A DNA stretch of 64,000 nucleotides from Lysobacter enzymogenes (GTDB taxonomy: Bacteria; Pseudomonadota; Gammaproteobacteria; Xanthomonadales; Xanthomonadaceae): contig NZ_CP067396.1 of NCBI RefSeq assembly GCF_023617245.1, forward strand, positions 1,240,001-1,304,000, in the 5' to 3' direction. The notes beneath the pieces are model-generated. The model saw only the letters and a program-made list of their open reading frames with translations. It was not told where the DNA came from and did no database searches. The translations under genes were made by a program, and so were the position numbers. This document shows positions 9,891 through 19,058 of this stretch, in pieces. The number at the start of each line of letters is the position of its first letter. Position 1 is the stretch's first letter.

Positions 9891-10793
9891 TTACAGCCAG
9901 ACGATCAGGGCGATCACCGCGGCCACCGCGGCGTACTTGAAGAAGTAATAGGCGCCCTTGCTGCGTTCCTTCAGCGCCTTGGACTTGAGCCGCAGGGCGT
10001 AGAAGTACTTGAAGATCTTGTTGATCGCGCCGGTCTTGTCGCCTTCGCTGTTCGGCGAGGCGCCCGCGGCGATCAGGCGCTTGGCGATGAAGCGGTTGAG
10101 CCCGCGCGCCCAGGCGAAGCGCATCGGCCGCTCGATGTCGCAGAACAGGATGATGCGGTTGTGCTGCGAGCCGTTCTGCGCCCAGTGGATGTAGGTCTCG
10201 TCGAACATGGTCCATTCGCCGTCGCGCCAGCTGTAGCGCTGGCCGTCGACGTCGATGAAGCAGGCGTCGTCGTTCGGCGTTTCCAGGCCCAGGTGCAGGC
10301 GCAAGGAGCCGGCGTAGGGGTCGCGGTGCGGGCGCAGTTCGCTGCCCGGCGGCAGTTCGGTGAACATCGCCGCCTTGACGCTGGGGACCTCGCGCAGCAG
10401 CTGGGTGGTGACCGGGCACAGCTCGGCGGCCGAGGGATGGGCCTCGTCGTACCACTTCAGGTAGAAGCGCTTCCAGCCGCGGCGGAAGAACGAATTGAAG
10501 CCGACGTCGTTGTACTGGTCGGCGGCCTTGATCTGCTGCATCTCGCGCAGGTGCAGGGCCTCGGCGCGGACCTCGCGCCAGCGCGCGCGCAGCGGCTCGA
10601 GCTCGGGGAAGTGCTCGTCGGGCTTGAGGTACGGGGTGGTCGGCACCTTCGAGCAGGCGTACATCAGCACGTTGATGGGGGCCATGAACGTGGAGTGGTC
10701 CAGCAGCTGCCGGCCGAGGCGGTGACGGACCCGGCCGCGGAAATGCACGTAGACCGCGGCGGCCAGGAACAGGAAGACGAAGACCCATTTCAC
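9891..10793 (-). CDS. Aspartyl/asparaginyl beta-hydroxylase-family dioxygenase (LpxO-like)
   Basis: A Fe(II)/2-oxoglutarate-dependent hydroxylase of about 300 residues. From the GTG at 10793 it begins MKWVFVFLFLAAAVYVHFRG, one membrane anchor, as in LpxO. The iron motif HxD is in LRPHRDPYAGS, the distal His in TYIHWAQNGS, and the 2-oxoglutarate Arg region in IILFCDIERPMRF. A second hydrophobic helix closes the protein (FKYAAVAAVIALIVWL). LpxO 2-hydroxylates the secondary acyl chain of lipid A; that substrate is likely but not proved. An ATG at 10865 would add 24 Pro-rich residues and looks less likely. Confidence 0.85.
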   Translation of the reverse strand: MKWVFVFLFLAAAVYVHFRGRVRHRLGRQLLDHSTFMAPINVLMYACSKVPTTPYLKPDEHFPELEPLRARWREVRAEALHLREMQQIKAADQYNDVGFNSFFRRGWKRFYLKWYDEAHPSAAELCPVTTQLLREVPSVKAAMFTELPPGSELRPHRDPYAGSLRLHLGLETPNDDACFIDVDGQRYSWRDGEWTMFDETYIHWAQNGSQHNRIILFCDIERPMRFAWARGLNRFIAKRLIAAGASPNSEGDKTGAINKIFKYFYALRLKSKALKERSKGAYYFFKYAAVAAVIALIVWL

Positions 10794-10901
10794 GGTCGGG
10801 ACATCCAGGGTGCGGGCGGGCCGGCCGGGCGGCGGCGGGCCGTGGGTGGGGAAGGGCGGGGCCATTGTCCGCCCCGGGCGGGGCCGGCGGGAGCCGCGCT
10901 T

Positions 10902-10936
10902 TGGCGGTTGGCCGCCATACGCCCCTAGGCTAACAT
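10902..10936 (+). promoter_or_regulatory. Candidate glyA promoter with overlapping palindrome
   Basis: TTGGCC (10908-10913) and TAACAT (10931-10936) are spaced by 17 bases and could be -35 and -10 boxes. The palindrome TGGCGGTTGGCCGCCA (10902-10917) covers the -35 box and could be an operator. The leader to the glyA ATG would be about 170 bases, G+C-rich, with no riboswitch I recognise. Confidence 0.4.
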
Positions 10937-11112
10937 TTCAAGTCTTACGTCAAGCCGCCCGGGCAGGTTTCCTCGGGCCGCGCCGCACAGATGGGGCCGC
11001 CCGGCCCGAGATTTCAAGCCCGGGCGGGCCCGCGCCGGCGCTGTCCGGGCCCGTGGGCGCCCTGGCGCGAGTCCTCCCCCCTCCCGTCCGCTCAATCTCC
11101 CGAGGCCCGCGA

Positions 11113-12394
<1,282 letters not shown>

Positions 12395-12402
<8 letters not shown>

Positions 12403-13057
12403 AGCCGTTCTCCGGGCGGCGGCGCTCGGCTGGCTTGCGTGCGTGAGCGCGCAAGCCGCCGAAGCTCCGCCGGGCGGAGACGCCGCGCCGTCCGCGGTCG
12501 TATCCAGGACGCTGACGCCGGCGAAGGCGAGGGCGAACGCGGCGAGCGTGGTCGCCCCACCGTCGCCGCCGTCGAACAGTCCGGACTTCAGCCAAGACAT
12601 CGGCATGACCGAGACCTACTACATCCCGGCCTGCCGCATGGGCATGCCGGGCGGCGCGTACCGGGCGAGTTGGCGCGAGATTTCGGATTTCCACGACAAA
12701 AACGGCGTTGCGTGGTTGTCCGAGCTCGACCGCCATGGGGCGCCAGACTGGTATGCGCGACCCGGCAGCCGCGCGCCGGAGCCCGACAATCGTCCCGACG
12801 CGGTGTATCCCGCGGCGGCCGGCGGCAAGGTCGGCGAGGTCGTGGTGAAGGTCGTCATCGACGCCAAGGGGCGCACCCGCGACGCGATGGTGATCTGCAG
12901 CAACGACACCGTCTTCGACGCGCCCGCGCTCGCGTTCGCCAGGAAAGTCGTGTTCAAGCCGGCGCTGCGCGATGGCCGGGCGGTCGCCGACTATGGCAAT
13001 GTGTCCATGCGTTTTTATCCGGACGGGCCGCAATACGGGTTCCGGCGGCACAAATGA
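12395..13057 (+). CDS. TonB C-terminal-domain protein (energy transducer-like, periplasmic)
   Basis: A 220-residue protein with a Sec-type signal (LRAAALGWLACVSAQAAEAP, residues 6-25), a Pro/Ala-rich linker, and a C-terminal domain from about residue 135: YPAAAGGKVGEVVVKVVIDA, followed by VFKPALRDGRAVADYG and MRFYPDG. That is the TonB_C fold (VxVxxxIDxxGxV, then FxPA). Unlike true TonB it has no N-terminal membrane anchor with SHLS-type motif, so it is probably a soluble periplasmic TonB-box-binding-like protein. Its ATG overlaps the end of glyA by 8 bases, an unexpected translational coupling with a cytosolic enzyme gene. Confidence 0.65.
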
Positions 13058-13109
13058 CCGGTCCCGGACGCCGCGGCTGTCCACTTGCGTATCGACCTAC
13101 GGTGTCTTG

Positions 13110-13628
13110 ATGCATTGCCCTTTCTGCCAGCACCACGACACCCGCGTGATCGACTCGCGCGTGTCCGACGACGGCGCCACCATCCGCCGTCGCCGCGTCT
13201 GCGAGGCGTGCGGCGAGCGCTTCAGCACGATCGAGACGATCGAGTTGAAGTTGCCGGTCATCATCAAGGGCGACGGCCGCCGCGAGGCGTTCGACGCGCG
13301 CAAGCTGCGCGCCGGCTTCGACCGCGCGCTGCAGAAGCGGCCGGTGTCGGAAGAACAGATCGAGGCGGCGGTGCGCGCGGTGGTGCACCAGCTGCGCATG
13401 ACCGCCGAGCGCGAGCTGGTCTCGCGCCGGGTCGGCGAGTTCGTCATGGCCGAGCTGCGCAAGCTCGATCATGTGGGGTATGTGCGTTTCGCCTCGGTGT
13501 ACCGCTCGTTCGAGGACGTGGCCGATTTCCGCGAAGAGCTCGACCGGCTCGAGCGCGACGCGCCCGGCGACGGGCAGTTGCCGTTGCTGGGCGGGGACGA
13601 TCCGCGCCCGGACAAGAAGAAGCGCTGA
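13110..13628 (+). CDS. nrdR: Transcriptional repressor NrdR
   Basis: A 172-residue ATP-cone repressor of ribonucleotide reductase genes. The zinc ribbon cysteines are C3, C6, C31 and C34 (MHCPFCQHHDTRVIDSR and RRRVCEACGERF). The ATP-cone follows: LPVIIKGDGRREAFDARKLR near residue 50. The tail PLLGGDDPRPDKKKR is a typical variable end. The ATG at 13110 is fixed by the zinc motif. The glyA, nrdR, ribD, ribE, ribBA, ribH, nusB order is common in proteobacteria. Confidence 0.96.
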   Translation: MHCPFCQHHDTRVIDSRVSDDGATIRRRRVCEACGERFSTIETIELKLPVIIKGDGRREAFDARKLRAGFDRALQKRPVSEEQIEAAVRAVVHQLRMTAERELVSRRVGEFVMAELRKLDHVGYVRFASVYRSFEDVADFREELDRLERDAPGDGQLPLLGGDDPRPDKKKR

Positions 13629-13633
13629 GCGCG

Positions 13634-14116
13634 ATGAGGACGTCGCGCCGCTTCCGCTACGAGCGCAAGGCCCTGGCGAAGCATTACGGCAGCGGCGCCG
13701 AATGGCTGCTGGCGCTGTGGGCGGCGTTCGCCGCGTTCGTCTGGGCGATCGACGGGCTGGTCGAGCCGGGGATGCTCGCCATCGTCCTGACTACGGGCGC
13801 GGTGGCGGCGTTCGCCTGCGCGGCGGCGCGTTGGCAGTCGACCAGGCTATGGCGCGAATACGGCGACGCGAGGGTCTGGCTCGAAGCCGGCCACCTCGGC
13901 GTGGAGCGCAGCGGCGAGCGCCTGTCGTTCGTGTCGCTGGCGGACGTCGAGCGCGTGCGCCTGTACGCGCGCTCGGGCCGGGCCGTGCGGCTGGTCGCCG
14001 AACGTGCGGGGCCGAGCTATCAGATCGTGACCGGCCTGGACAATATGGACGAGTTCGTCGCCCAGTTCCGCCGACACGCCCCGCAGGCCAGATACGAGCC
14101 GATGGTGAACGAATGA
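13634..14116 (+). CDS. Small two-helix membrane protein of unknown function
   Basis: A 160-residue protein starting 5 bases after the nrdR stop. Two hydrophobic stretches (AEWLLALWAAFAAFVWAIDG at about residues 22-41 and MLAIVLTTGAVAAFACAAAR at 47-66) form a hairpin, followed by a cytosolic domain VWLEAGHLGVERSGERLSFV and further beta-rich sequence. This layout resembles membrane-anchored PH-like or YcxB-like domains but I do not recognise the family. Its TGA overlaps the ribD ATG (ATGA), so it is cotranslated with ribD. Confidence 0.65.
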   Translation: MRTSRRFRYERKALAKHYGSGAEWLLALWAAFAAFVWAIDGLVEPGMLAIVLTTGAVAAFACAAARWQSTRLWREYGDARVWLEAGHLGVERSGERLSFVSLADVERVRLYARSGRAVRLVAERAGPSYQIVTGLDNMDEFVAQFRRHAPQARYEPMVNE

Positions 14117-15216
14117 ACGCGAACGATTTCACCGCCACCGACCACGCCCACATGGCCCGCGCCCTGCGCCTGGCCGAGAAGGGCGCCTACACCACCAAGC
14201 CCAATCCGCTGGTCGGCTGCGTGATCGCCCATGGCGAGGACGTCGTCGGCGAAGGCTGGCACGAGCGCGCCGGCGAGCCGCACGCGGAAGTGCACGCGCT
14301 GCGCGGCGCCGGCGAACGCGCGCGCGGCGCCACCGCTTACGTGACCCTGGAACCGTGCGCGCACACCGGCCGCACCGGGCCGTGCAGCGAGGCCTTGATC
14401 GTGGCCGGCGTGGCGCGGGTGGTCGCGGCGATGCGCGATCCGTTCCCGCAGGTCGACGGCGCCGGCTTCGCCAAGCTGCAGGCCGCCGGCATCGCGGTGA
14501 GCAGCGGGCTGATGGAGGCGCAGGCGCGCGCGCTCAACCGCGGCTTCCTGTCGCGGGTGGAACGCGGCCGGCCGTGGCTGCGGGTCAAGCTGGCGGCGAG
14601 CCTGGACGGACGCAGCGCGCTGGCCAGCGGCGAATCCAAGTGGATCAGCGGCGAGGCCTCGCGCCAGGACGTGCAGCACTGGCGCGCGCGCGCCGGCGCC
14701 ATCGTCACCGGCGCCGGCACGGTGCTGGCCGACGACCCGTCGCTGACCGTGCGCCTGGGCGACGCCACGCCGTTCGTGGCGCCGCTGCGGGTGGTGCTCG
14801 ATCCGGGCCTGGCGACGGTCGCGCGCGGCCGCGTGCGCGAGGGCGACGCGCCGACGCTGTACCTGCACGCGCCCGACGCCAAGCCGCCGCGCGGCCTCGA
14901 CGCCCAGCTCGCGGCGGTGCCGGTGCGCGAAGGCCGCATCGACCTGGAAGCGGTGCTGCGGCTGCTCGCGCAGCGCGAGGTCAACGAGATCCAGCTCGAA
15001 GCCGGCGCGACCCTGGCCGGCGCGTTCCTGGCCCAGGGCCTGGTCGACGAAGTGCTGCTGTACGTCGCGCCGGTGCTGCTCGGCGAAACCGCGCGACCGC
15101 TGTTCGACGGCCTCGGCATCGATGCGATGAGCCGCAAGTTCCAGCTCGACGTGATCGATGTGCGGCGCTTGGGCGAGGATACGCGGGTGCTGTTGAAGCC
15201 CAGGGGCCAGGAGTGA
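14113..15216 (+). CDS. ribD: Bifunctional riboflavin biosynthesis protein RibD (deaminase/reductase)
   Basis: Carries out the deamination and NADPH reduction of the pyrimidine intermediate of riboflavin synthesis. The 367-residue protein has the N-terminal zinc deaminase motif H57-A-E59 (EPHAEVHAL) and PC..C (C82, C91 in LEPCAHTGRTGPC), then the reductase domain starting near RPWLRVKLAASLDGRSALA (about residue 155). Translationally coupled to the upstream membrane-protein gene. Its stop codon lies in the first arm of a family B palindrome. The FMN riboswitch is about 1.1 kb downstream, so ribD itself is outside that control. Confidence 0.96.
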   Translation: MNANDFTATDHAHMARALRLAEKGAYTTKPNPLVGCVIAHGEDVVGEGWHERAGEPHAEVHALRGAGERARGATAYVTLEPCAHTGRTGPCSEALIVAGVARVVAAMRDPFPQVDGAGFAKLQAAGIAVSSGLMEAQARALNRGFLSRVERGRPWLRVKLAASLDGRSALASGESKWISGEASRQDVQHWRARAGAIVTGAGTVLADDPSLTVRLGDATPFVAPLRVVLDPGLATVARGRVREGDAPTLYLHAPDAKPPRGLDAQLAAVPVREGRIDLEAVLRLLAQREVNEIQLEAGATLAGAFLAQGLVDEVLLYVAPVLLGETARPLFDGLGIDAMSRKFQLDVIDVRRLGEDTRVLLKPRGQE

Positions 15217-15304
15217 GCGCAGAGGAGTGAGGAGTGAGCGAAAGCGCCGCGCATCAGCGCATCCTGCTTTCGCTCACTCCTCACTCCTCTGCGCTCACTC
15301 CTCG
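15211..15304. repeat. Palindromic repeat, family B (copy 1)
   Basis: Inverted arms: GAGGAGTGAGGAGTGAGCGA on the left and TCGCTCACTCCTCACTCCTC on the right, around a spacer of about 20 bases. The left arm contains the ribD stop. The right arm ends 5 bases before the next start codon. Three more copies occur at 19.5, 47.3 and 48.6 kb. Confidence 0.92.
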
Positions 15305-15308
15305 CCCC

Positions 15309-16085
15309 ATGAGCCGAAACGACTTCAAAGACCACTTCTCCGCCATCGCCGAGGCCTACGCGGTCGCGCGGCCGGAGTACCCGGACGCCTTGTTCGACGC
15401 GATCGCCGCGCACGTGCCGGCGCAGGCGCAGGTCTGGGAACCCGGCTGCGGCAGCGGCCAGGCCACGCGCGGCCTAGCCGCGCGCTGGGCGCGGGTGCAT
15501 GCCTGCGATCCCAGCGCGCAGCAGGTCGAGCGGCATTGGGCGCATGCGGCCGCGTTGCGCGGCGAAGGCAATGTGCGTTTGAGCGTCGCGCCGGGCGAGC
15601 GCTGCGATCTCGACGACGGCGGCGTCGGCCTGGTCGCGGTGGCGCAGGCGCTGCACTGGTTCGAGCGCGAGCGCTTCTTCGCGCAGTGCTCGCGGGTGCT
15701 GGCGCCGGGCGGCGTGCTGGCGGCGTGGTGCTACGGCGATTTCGAGATCCCGGAGGGCATGGACGCGGCGGTGTCGGCGTTCCGTGCCGACATCGACGGC
15801 TATTGGCAGCGCGAGAACCATGAGGTGCGCGAAGGCTACGCCGGCTACGACTGGCCGTTCGAGCCGGTGCCGGCGCCGGAGTTGTGGTTGAGCGCGCGCT
15901 GGGGGCTGGCGCGGTTCCTGGGGTATCTCAATTCGCTGTCGGCCAGCGAGCGCTGCAAGAACGCGACCGGCGAAGACCCGGTCTACGCCCACCGCGCCGC
16001 GCTGAGCCGCGCCTGGGGCCCGCCGGACGCCGAGCGAGAACTGCGCTGGCCATTGGTGCTGCATTTGCGCCACAAGCCGGCGTAA
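15309..16085 (+). CDS. Class I SAM-dependent methyltransferase
   Basis: A 258-residue methyltransferase. SAM motif I is VWEPGCGSGQATRGLA (about residues 42-57), motif II VHACDPSAQQVE, and the post-motif region LVAVAQALHWFERERFFAQC; VLAPGGVLAAWCYG is motif III. The AQALHWF signature is shared with the yeast Tmt1/Crg1-type methyltransferases. The ATG follows directly after a family B palindrome, whose pyrimidine-rich arm leaves no Shine-Dalgarno sequence, so expression may be low or depend on the upstream ribD mRNA. Substrate unknown. Confidence 0.82.
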   Translation: MSRNDFKDHFSAIAEAYAVARPEYPDALFDAIAAHVPAQAQVWEPGCGSGQATRGLAARWARVHACDPSAQQVERHWAHAAALRGEGNVRLSVAPGERCDLDDGGVGLVAVAQALHWFERERFFAQCSRVLAPGGVLAAWCYGDFEIPEGMDAAVSAFRADIDGYWQRENHEVREGYAGYDWPFEPVPAPELWLSARWGLARFLGYLNSLSASERCKNATGEDPVYAHRAALSRAWGPPDAERELRWPLVLHLRHKPA

Positions 16086-16092
16086 TCGGCTG

Positions 16093-16200
16093 TTGTGGGA
16101 GGGCCTTCAGGCCCGGTGCTTTTGTCTCAATTCGCAGCGATTTGAAACGAGAGCATCGGGCCTGAAGGCCCTCCCACAACAGCGGGCCCTCCCACAACAA
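16093..16200. repeat. REP-like palindrome, family A (copy 4, with an extra half arm)
   Basis: Inverted arms from TTGTGGGAGGGCCTTCAGGC to its complement ending CCCTCCCACAAC, followed by a second truncated copy of the right arm (GGGCCCTCCCACAACA). It separates the methyltransferase gene from the riboflavin riboswitch. Confidence 0.9.
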
Positions 16201-16325
16201 CCCGGCGCCCGCCAAAACAGCGGGCCGGCCCGCGGAACACAGCATCCGACCGCCCCGGACAACCGGCCGGCCGGCCGCCGGGTGCTAAACTGCACCCCGC
16301 CGGCCCAGGCCGGCACCACCAGTAA

Positions 16326-16490
16326 CGTCTTCAGGGCGGGGCGAAATTCCCCACCGGCGGTAGGCGCCTTGCGCGCGAGCCCGCGAGCGCCCGGGCGGTC
16401 CGGTTTCCTGTCAGGAAGCCGCGCCGCGCGGGGTCAGCAGATCCGGTCGAATGCCGGAGCCGACGGTCACAGTCCGGATGAAAGAAGACG
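16326..16490 (+). promoter_or_regulatory. FMN riboswitch (RFN element)
   Basis: All conserved blocks are present in order: CGTCTTCAGGGCGGGG, GAAATTCCCCACCGGCGGTA, a variable arm, GGTCAGCAGATCCGGT, GCCGGAGCCGACGGTCACAG and TCCGGATGAAAGAAGACG. P1 is a perfect 7-bp helix (CGTCTTC at 16326-16332 with GAAGACG at 16484-16490). FMN binding should switch off ribE and the following genes. A weak hairpin with five T residues at 16570-16586 (CGCC TTGA GGCG TTTTT) and the ribE Shine-Dalgarno GGAGG are possible parts of the expression platform. Confidence 0.95.
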
Positions 16491-16612
16491 ACTGCGCGCG
16501 AGCCCGTCCGCCAGGCCGGGCGAGAACGGTTCCCGCGGCCCCGCGCCGCGCGTCGTGCGTTGTCCTTCGCGCCTTGAGGCGTTTTTCGCTCACCACTTGC
16601 GGGAAACGTTTC

Positions 16613-16666
16613 ATGATCACTCTTCACAGCACTGCCGCGTCGGCGCTCCGCCAGGAGGTCCGCTGA
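16613..16666 (+). other. Possible 17-residue leader ORF overlapping the ribE start
   Basis: ATG at 16613 opens a 17-codon frame (MITLHSTAASALRQEVR) that ends TGA at 16664-16666, sharing its A with the ribE ATG. The ribE ribosome binding site AGGAGG lies inside its last codons. No strong ribosome binding site precedes it. It could couple ribE translation to upstream translation or be chance. Confidence 0.3.
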
Positions 16667-17289
16667 TGTTCACCGGCATCATCGAAGGCGTAGGCCGCCT
16701 CGTGTCCACCCAGCCCATCGGCGGCGACGTGCGCCTGCGCATCGCCACCGGCAGCCTGGATTTCTCCGAACCCAAGCTCGGCGAGAGCATCGCGGTCAAC
16801 GGCGTCTGCCTGACCGTGATCGAGTTCGGCGCGGATTGGTACGACGCCGACGCGTCGACCGAAACCCTCGCCCTGACCACGCTCGGCGCGCTGCAGGCCG
16901 GCGCCAAGGTCAACCTGGAACGCGCGATGCGGCCCAGCGACCGGCTCGGCGGCCATTTGGTCAGCGGCCACGTCGACGGCGTCGGCGCGGTCGAATCCGT
17001 GCGCGAGGACGCGCGCGCGCAGCGCTGGCGCTTCCGCGCACCGGCGCCGCTGCTGCGCTACATCGCCAAGAAGGGCTCGATCTGCGTCGACGGCGTCAGC
17101 CTGACCGTCAACGAAGTCGACAGCGAAGGGTTCGAGGTCGCGCTGATCCCGCACACCGTCGCCAACACCGCGTTCTCCGACAGCGCCGTCGGCGCGCCGG
17201 TGAACCTGGAGATCGACCTGGTCGCGCGCTACGTCGAGCGCCTGCTCGGCGAGCGCCCCGGCGCCGGCGGCGCGGAGGTGTCGGCATGA
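16666..17289 (+). CDS. ribE: Riboflavin synthase, alpha subunit
   Basis: Dismutates two 6,7-dimethyl-8-ribityllumazines to riboflavin. The 207-residue protein has the two lumazine-binding repeats: MFTGIIEGVGRL at residue 1 and GHLVSGHVDGVGAVESV near residue 97. GESIAVNGVCLTV and GSICVDGVSLTVNEVD are the paired ligand loops. ATG at 16666 with CAGGAGG 7 bases upstream; this is the first gene after the FMN riboswitch. It overlaps ribBA by 4 bases (ATGA). Confidence 0.96.
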   Translation: MFTGIIEGVGRLVSTQPIGGDVRLRIATGSLDFSEPKLGESIAVNGVCLTVIEFGADWYDADASTETLALTTLGALQAGAKVNLERAMRPSDRLGGHLVSGHVDGVGAVESVREDARAQRWRFRAPAPLLRYIAKKGSICVDGVSLTVNEVDSEGFEVALIPHTVANTAFSDSAVGAPVNLEIDLVARYVERLLGERPGAGGAEVSA

Positions 17290-18446
17290 GCTTCGCTACC
17301 GTTCCCGAACTGCTCGAGGAAATCCGCGCCGGCCGCATGGTCGTCATCGTCGACGACGAAGACCGCGAGAACGAAGGCGACCTGATCATGGCCGCCGAAC
17401 TGGTGCGCCCGGCCGACATCAACTTCATGGTCACCCACGCCCGCGGGCTGGTGTGCCTGTCGCTGATGCGCGAGCGCTGCCTGCAGCTCGGCCTCGGCCC
17501 GATGGTGCGCGACAACACTTCGCCGCACCACACCAACTTCACCGTCAGCATCGAGGCGGCCGAGGGCGTCACCACCGGCATCTCCGCCTACGACCGCGCC
17601 CACACCGTGCGCACCGCGGTGCGGCCCGACGCCAAGCCGTCGGATCTCGCCCAGCCCGGCCACATCTTCCCGCTGATGTCGCAGCCCGGCGGCGTGCTCA
17701 GCCGCGCCGGCCACACCGAGGCGGCGAGCGACCTGGCGATGCTGGCGGGCCTGGAGCCGGCCGGCGTGCTGGTCGAGGTGCTCAATCCCGACGGCAGCAT
17801 GGCGCGGCGCCCGGAGTTGGAGAAGTTCGCCGCCGAGCACGGCTTGAAGATCGGTTCGATCGAGGAACTGATCCGTTATCGGCTCGCCACCGAGCACACG
17901 GTCGAGCGGGTGGACGCGCGCGAGATCGAGACCGAGCACGGCCCGTTCCAGTTGCTGAGCTATCGCGACCGCCTGACCCGCGCGGTGCACTTCGCCCTGC
18001 AGCGCGGCGAAGCCGACGCGGACGCGCCGACTCTGGTGCGCGTGCACGTACAGAACCCGTTGGCCGACGCGCTGCACTGGCGCCGGCCCGACTTCGGCCC
18101 GGCGGTGGGCGACGTGCTCGCCGCGATCGCACGCGAGGGCCGCGGCGCGCTGGTGCTGCTGTCCGACCACGCCGACCCCGACGCGCTGCTGGCGCGGGTG
18201 CGCGAGCAGCCCGGCGCGCACGAGCCGCATGCCGGGGAGCACGACGAAACGCCGGCCGCGGCCGCGCCGCCGCCGACCCGCGGCCACGCCCTGGCCGAAT
18301 GGCGGCGCAACGGCGCCGGCGGCCAGATCCTGGCCGACCTGGGCCTGGGCAAGCTGCGCGTGCTCGGCACCCCGCGCAGGCAGATCGGCCTGGCCGGGTT
18401 CGGGCTCGAGGTGGTCGAGTACGTGGACATCGCCCGCCTGGGCTGA
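17286..18446 (+). CDS. ribB: 3,4-dihydroxy-2-butanone 4-phosphate synthase with degenerate GTP cyclohydrolase II domain
   Basis: The N-terminal half (residues 1-205) is a complete RibB: VDDEDRENEGDLIMAAE, SPHHTNFTVSIEAAEGVTTG, HIFPLMSQPGGVLSRAGHTE and PAGVLVEVLNPDGSMARRPE. It converts ribulose 5-phosphate to the four-carbon riboflavin precursor. The C-terminal half aligns with RibA in outline (VRVHVQNPLADALHW, AIAREGRGALVLLSDH, LGLGKLRVLGTPR) but the zinc cysteines of the CDCGxQ block and the RQEGRGIGL catalytic loop are missing, so GTP cyclohydrolase II activity is not expected. A separate ribA must exist elsewhere if this is right. 386 residues. Confidence 0.92.
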   Translation: MSFATVPELLEEIRAGRMVVIVDDEDRENEGDLIMAAELVRPADINFMVTHARGLVCLSLMRERCLQLGLGPMVRDNTSPHHTNFTVSIEAAEGVTTGISAYDRAHTVRTAVRPDAKPSDLAQPGHIFPLMSQPGGVLSRAGHTEAASDLAMLAGLEPAGVLVEVLNPDGSMARRPELEKFAAEHGLKIGSIEELIRYRLATEHTVERVDAREIETEHGPFQLLSYRDRLTRAVHFALQRGEADADAPTLVRVHVQNPLADALHWRRPDFGPAVGDVLAAIAREGRGALVLLSDHADPDALLARVREQPGAHEPHAGEHDETPAAAAPPPTRGHALAEWRRNGAGGQILADLGLGKLRVLGTPRRQIGLAGFGLEVVEYVDIARLG

Positions 18447-18590
18447 GGCCCGCGACGCCGCCCGCGCGCCCCCGGCGCGCGGGCGGCGATGCCCCGTGGG
18501 CCGCGCCCCGGCCCCGGCGCGGCCCGCCATCGCCCCCCAACCGGTAGACTAAGCCCCCTTACGTCCGCCCCCCGCACAGCGAATCCCGCC

Positions 18591-19058
18591 ATGCCCCATT
18601 ACGAAGGCGACCTGCGCAGCCCGCCGGGCGCGCGCTACGCCATCATCGCCAGCCGCTGGAATCCGCGCATCACCGATACCCTGGTGGCCGGCGCGCGCAA
18701 GACCTTCGCCGAGCACGGCATCGCCGAGGACGCCATCGACGTGGTCCGCGTCCCCGGCGCCTGGGAATTGCCGGTGCTCGCGCGCCGCCTCGCCGCCGCC
18801 GGCCAGCACGCCGCGGTGGTCGCGCTGGGCTGCGTGGTGCGCGGCGACACCCGCCACTACGAACAGGTCGCCGACGGTTGTTCCGACGGCCTGATGCGCG
18901 TCTCGCTCGACTACGGCCTGCCGATCGCCAACGGCGTGCTCGCGGTGGAACGCCACGAGGACGCGGAGAACCGCGCCGGCGGCAGCCACGGCAACAAGGG
19001 CGAGGAAGCGGCGCTGGCCGCGTTGGAAATGAGTCATCTGCTGGAGCAACTGCCATGA
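18591..19058 (+). CDS. ribH: 6,7-dimethyl-8-ribityllumazine synthase
   Basis: Condenses the RibB product with the pyrimidine from RibD to give lumazine. 155 residues, the standard length for the icosahedral or decameric enzyme. The motifs are IIASRWNPRITDTLVAGA, VVRVPGAWELPVLARRLA, VVALGCVVRGDTRHYEQVAD (catalytic His in TRHYE) and PIANGVLAVERHEDAENRAG. It starts 145 bases after ribB and overlaps nusB by 4 bases (ATGA). Confidence 0.97.
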   Translation: MPHYEGDLRSPPGARYAIIASRWNPRITDTLVAGARKTFAEHGIAEDAIDVVRVPGAWELPVLARRLAAAGQHAAVVALGCVVRGDTRHYEQVADGCSDGLMRVSLDYGLPIANGVLAVERHEDAENRAGGSHGNKGEEAALAALEMSHLLEQLP

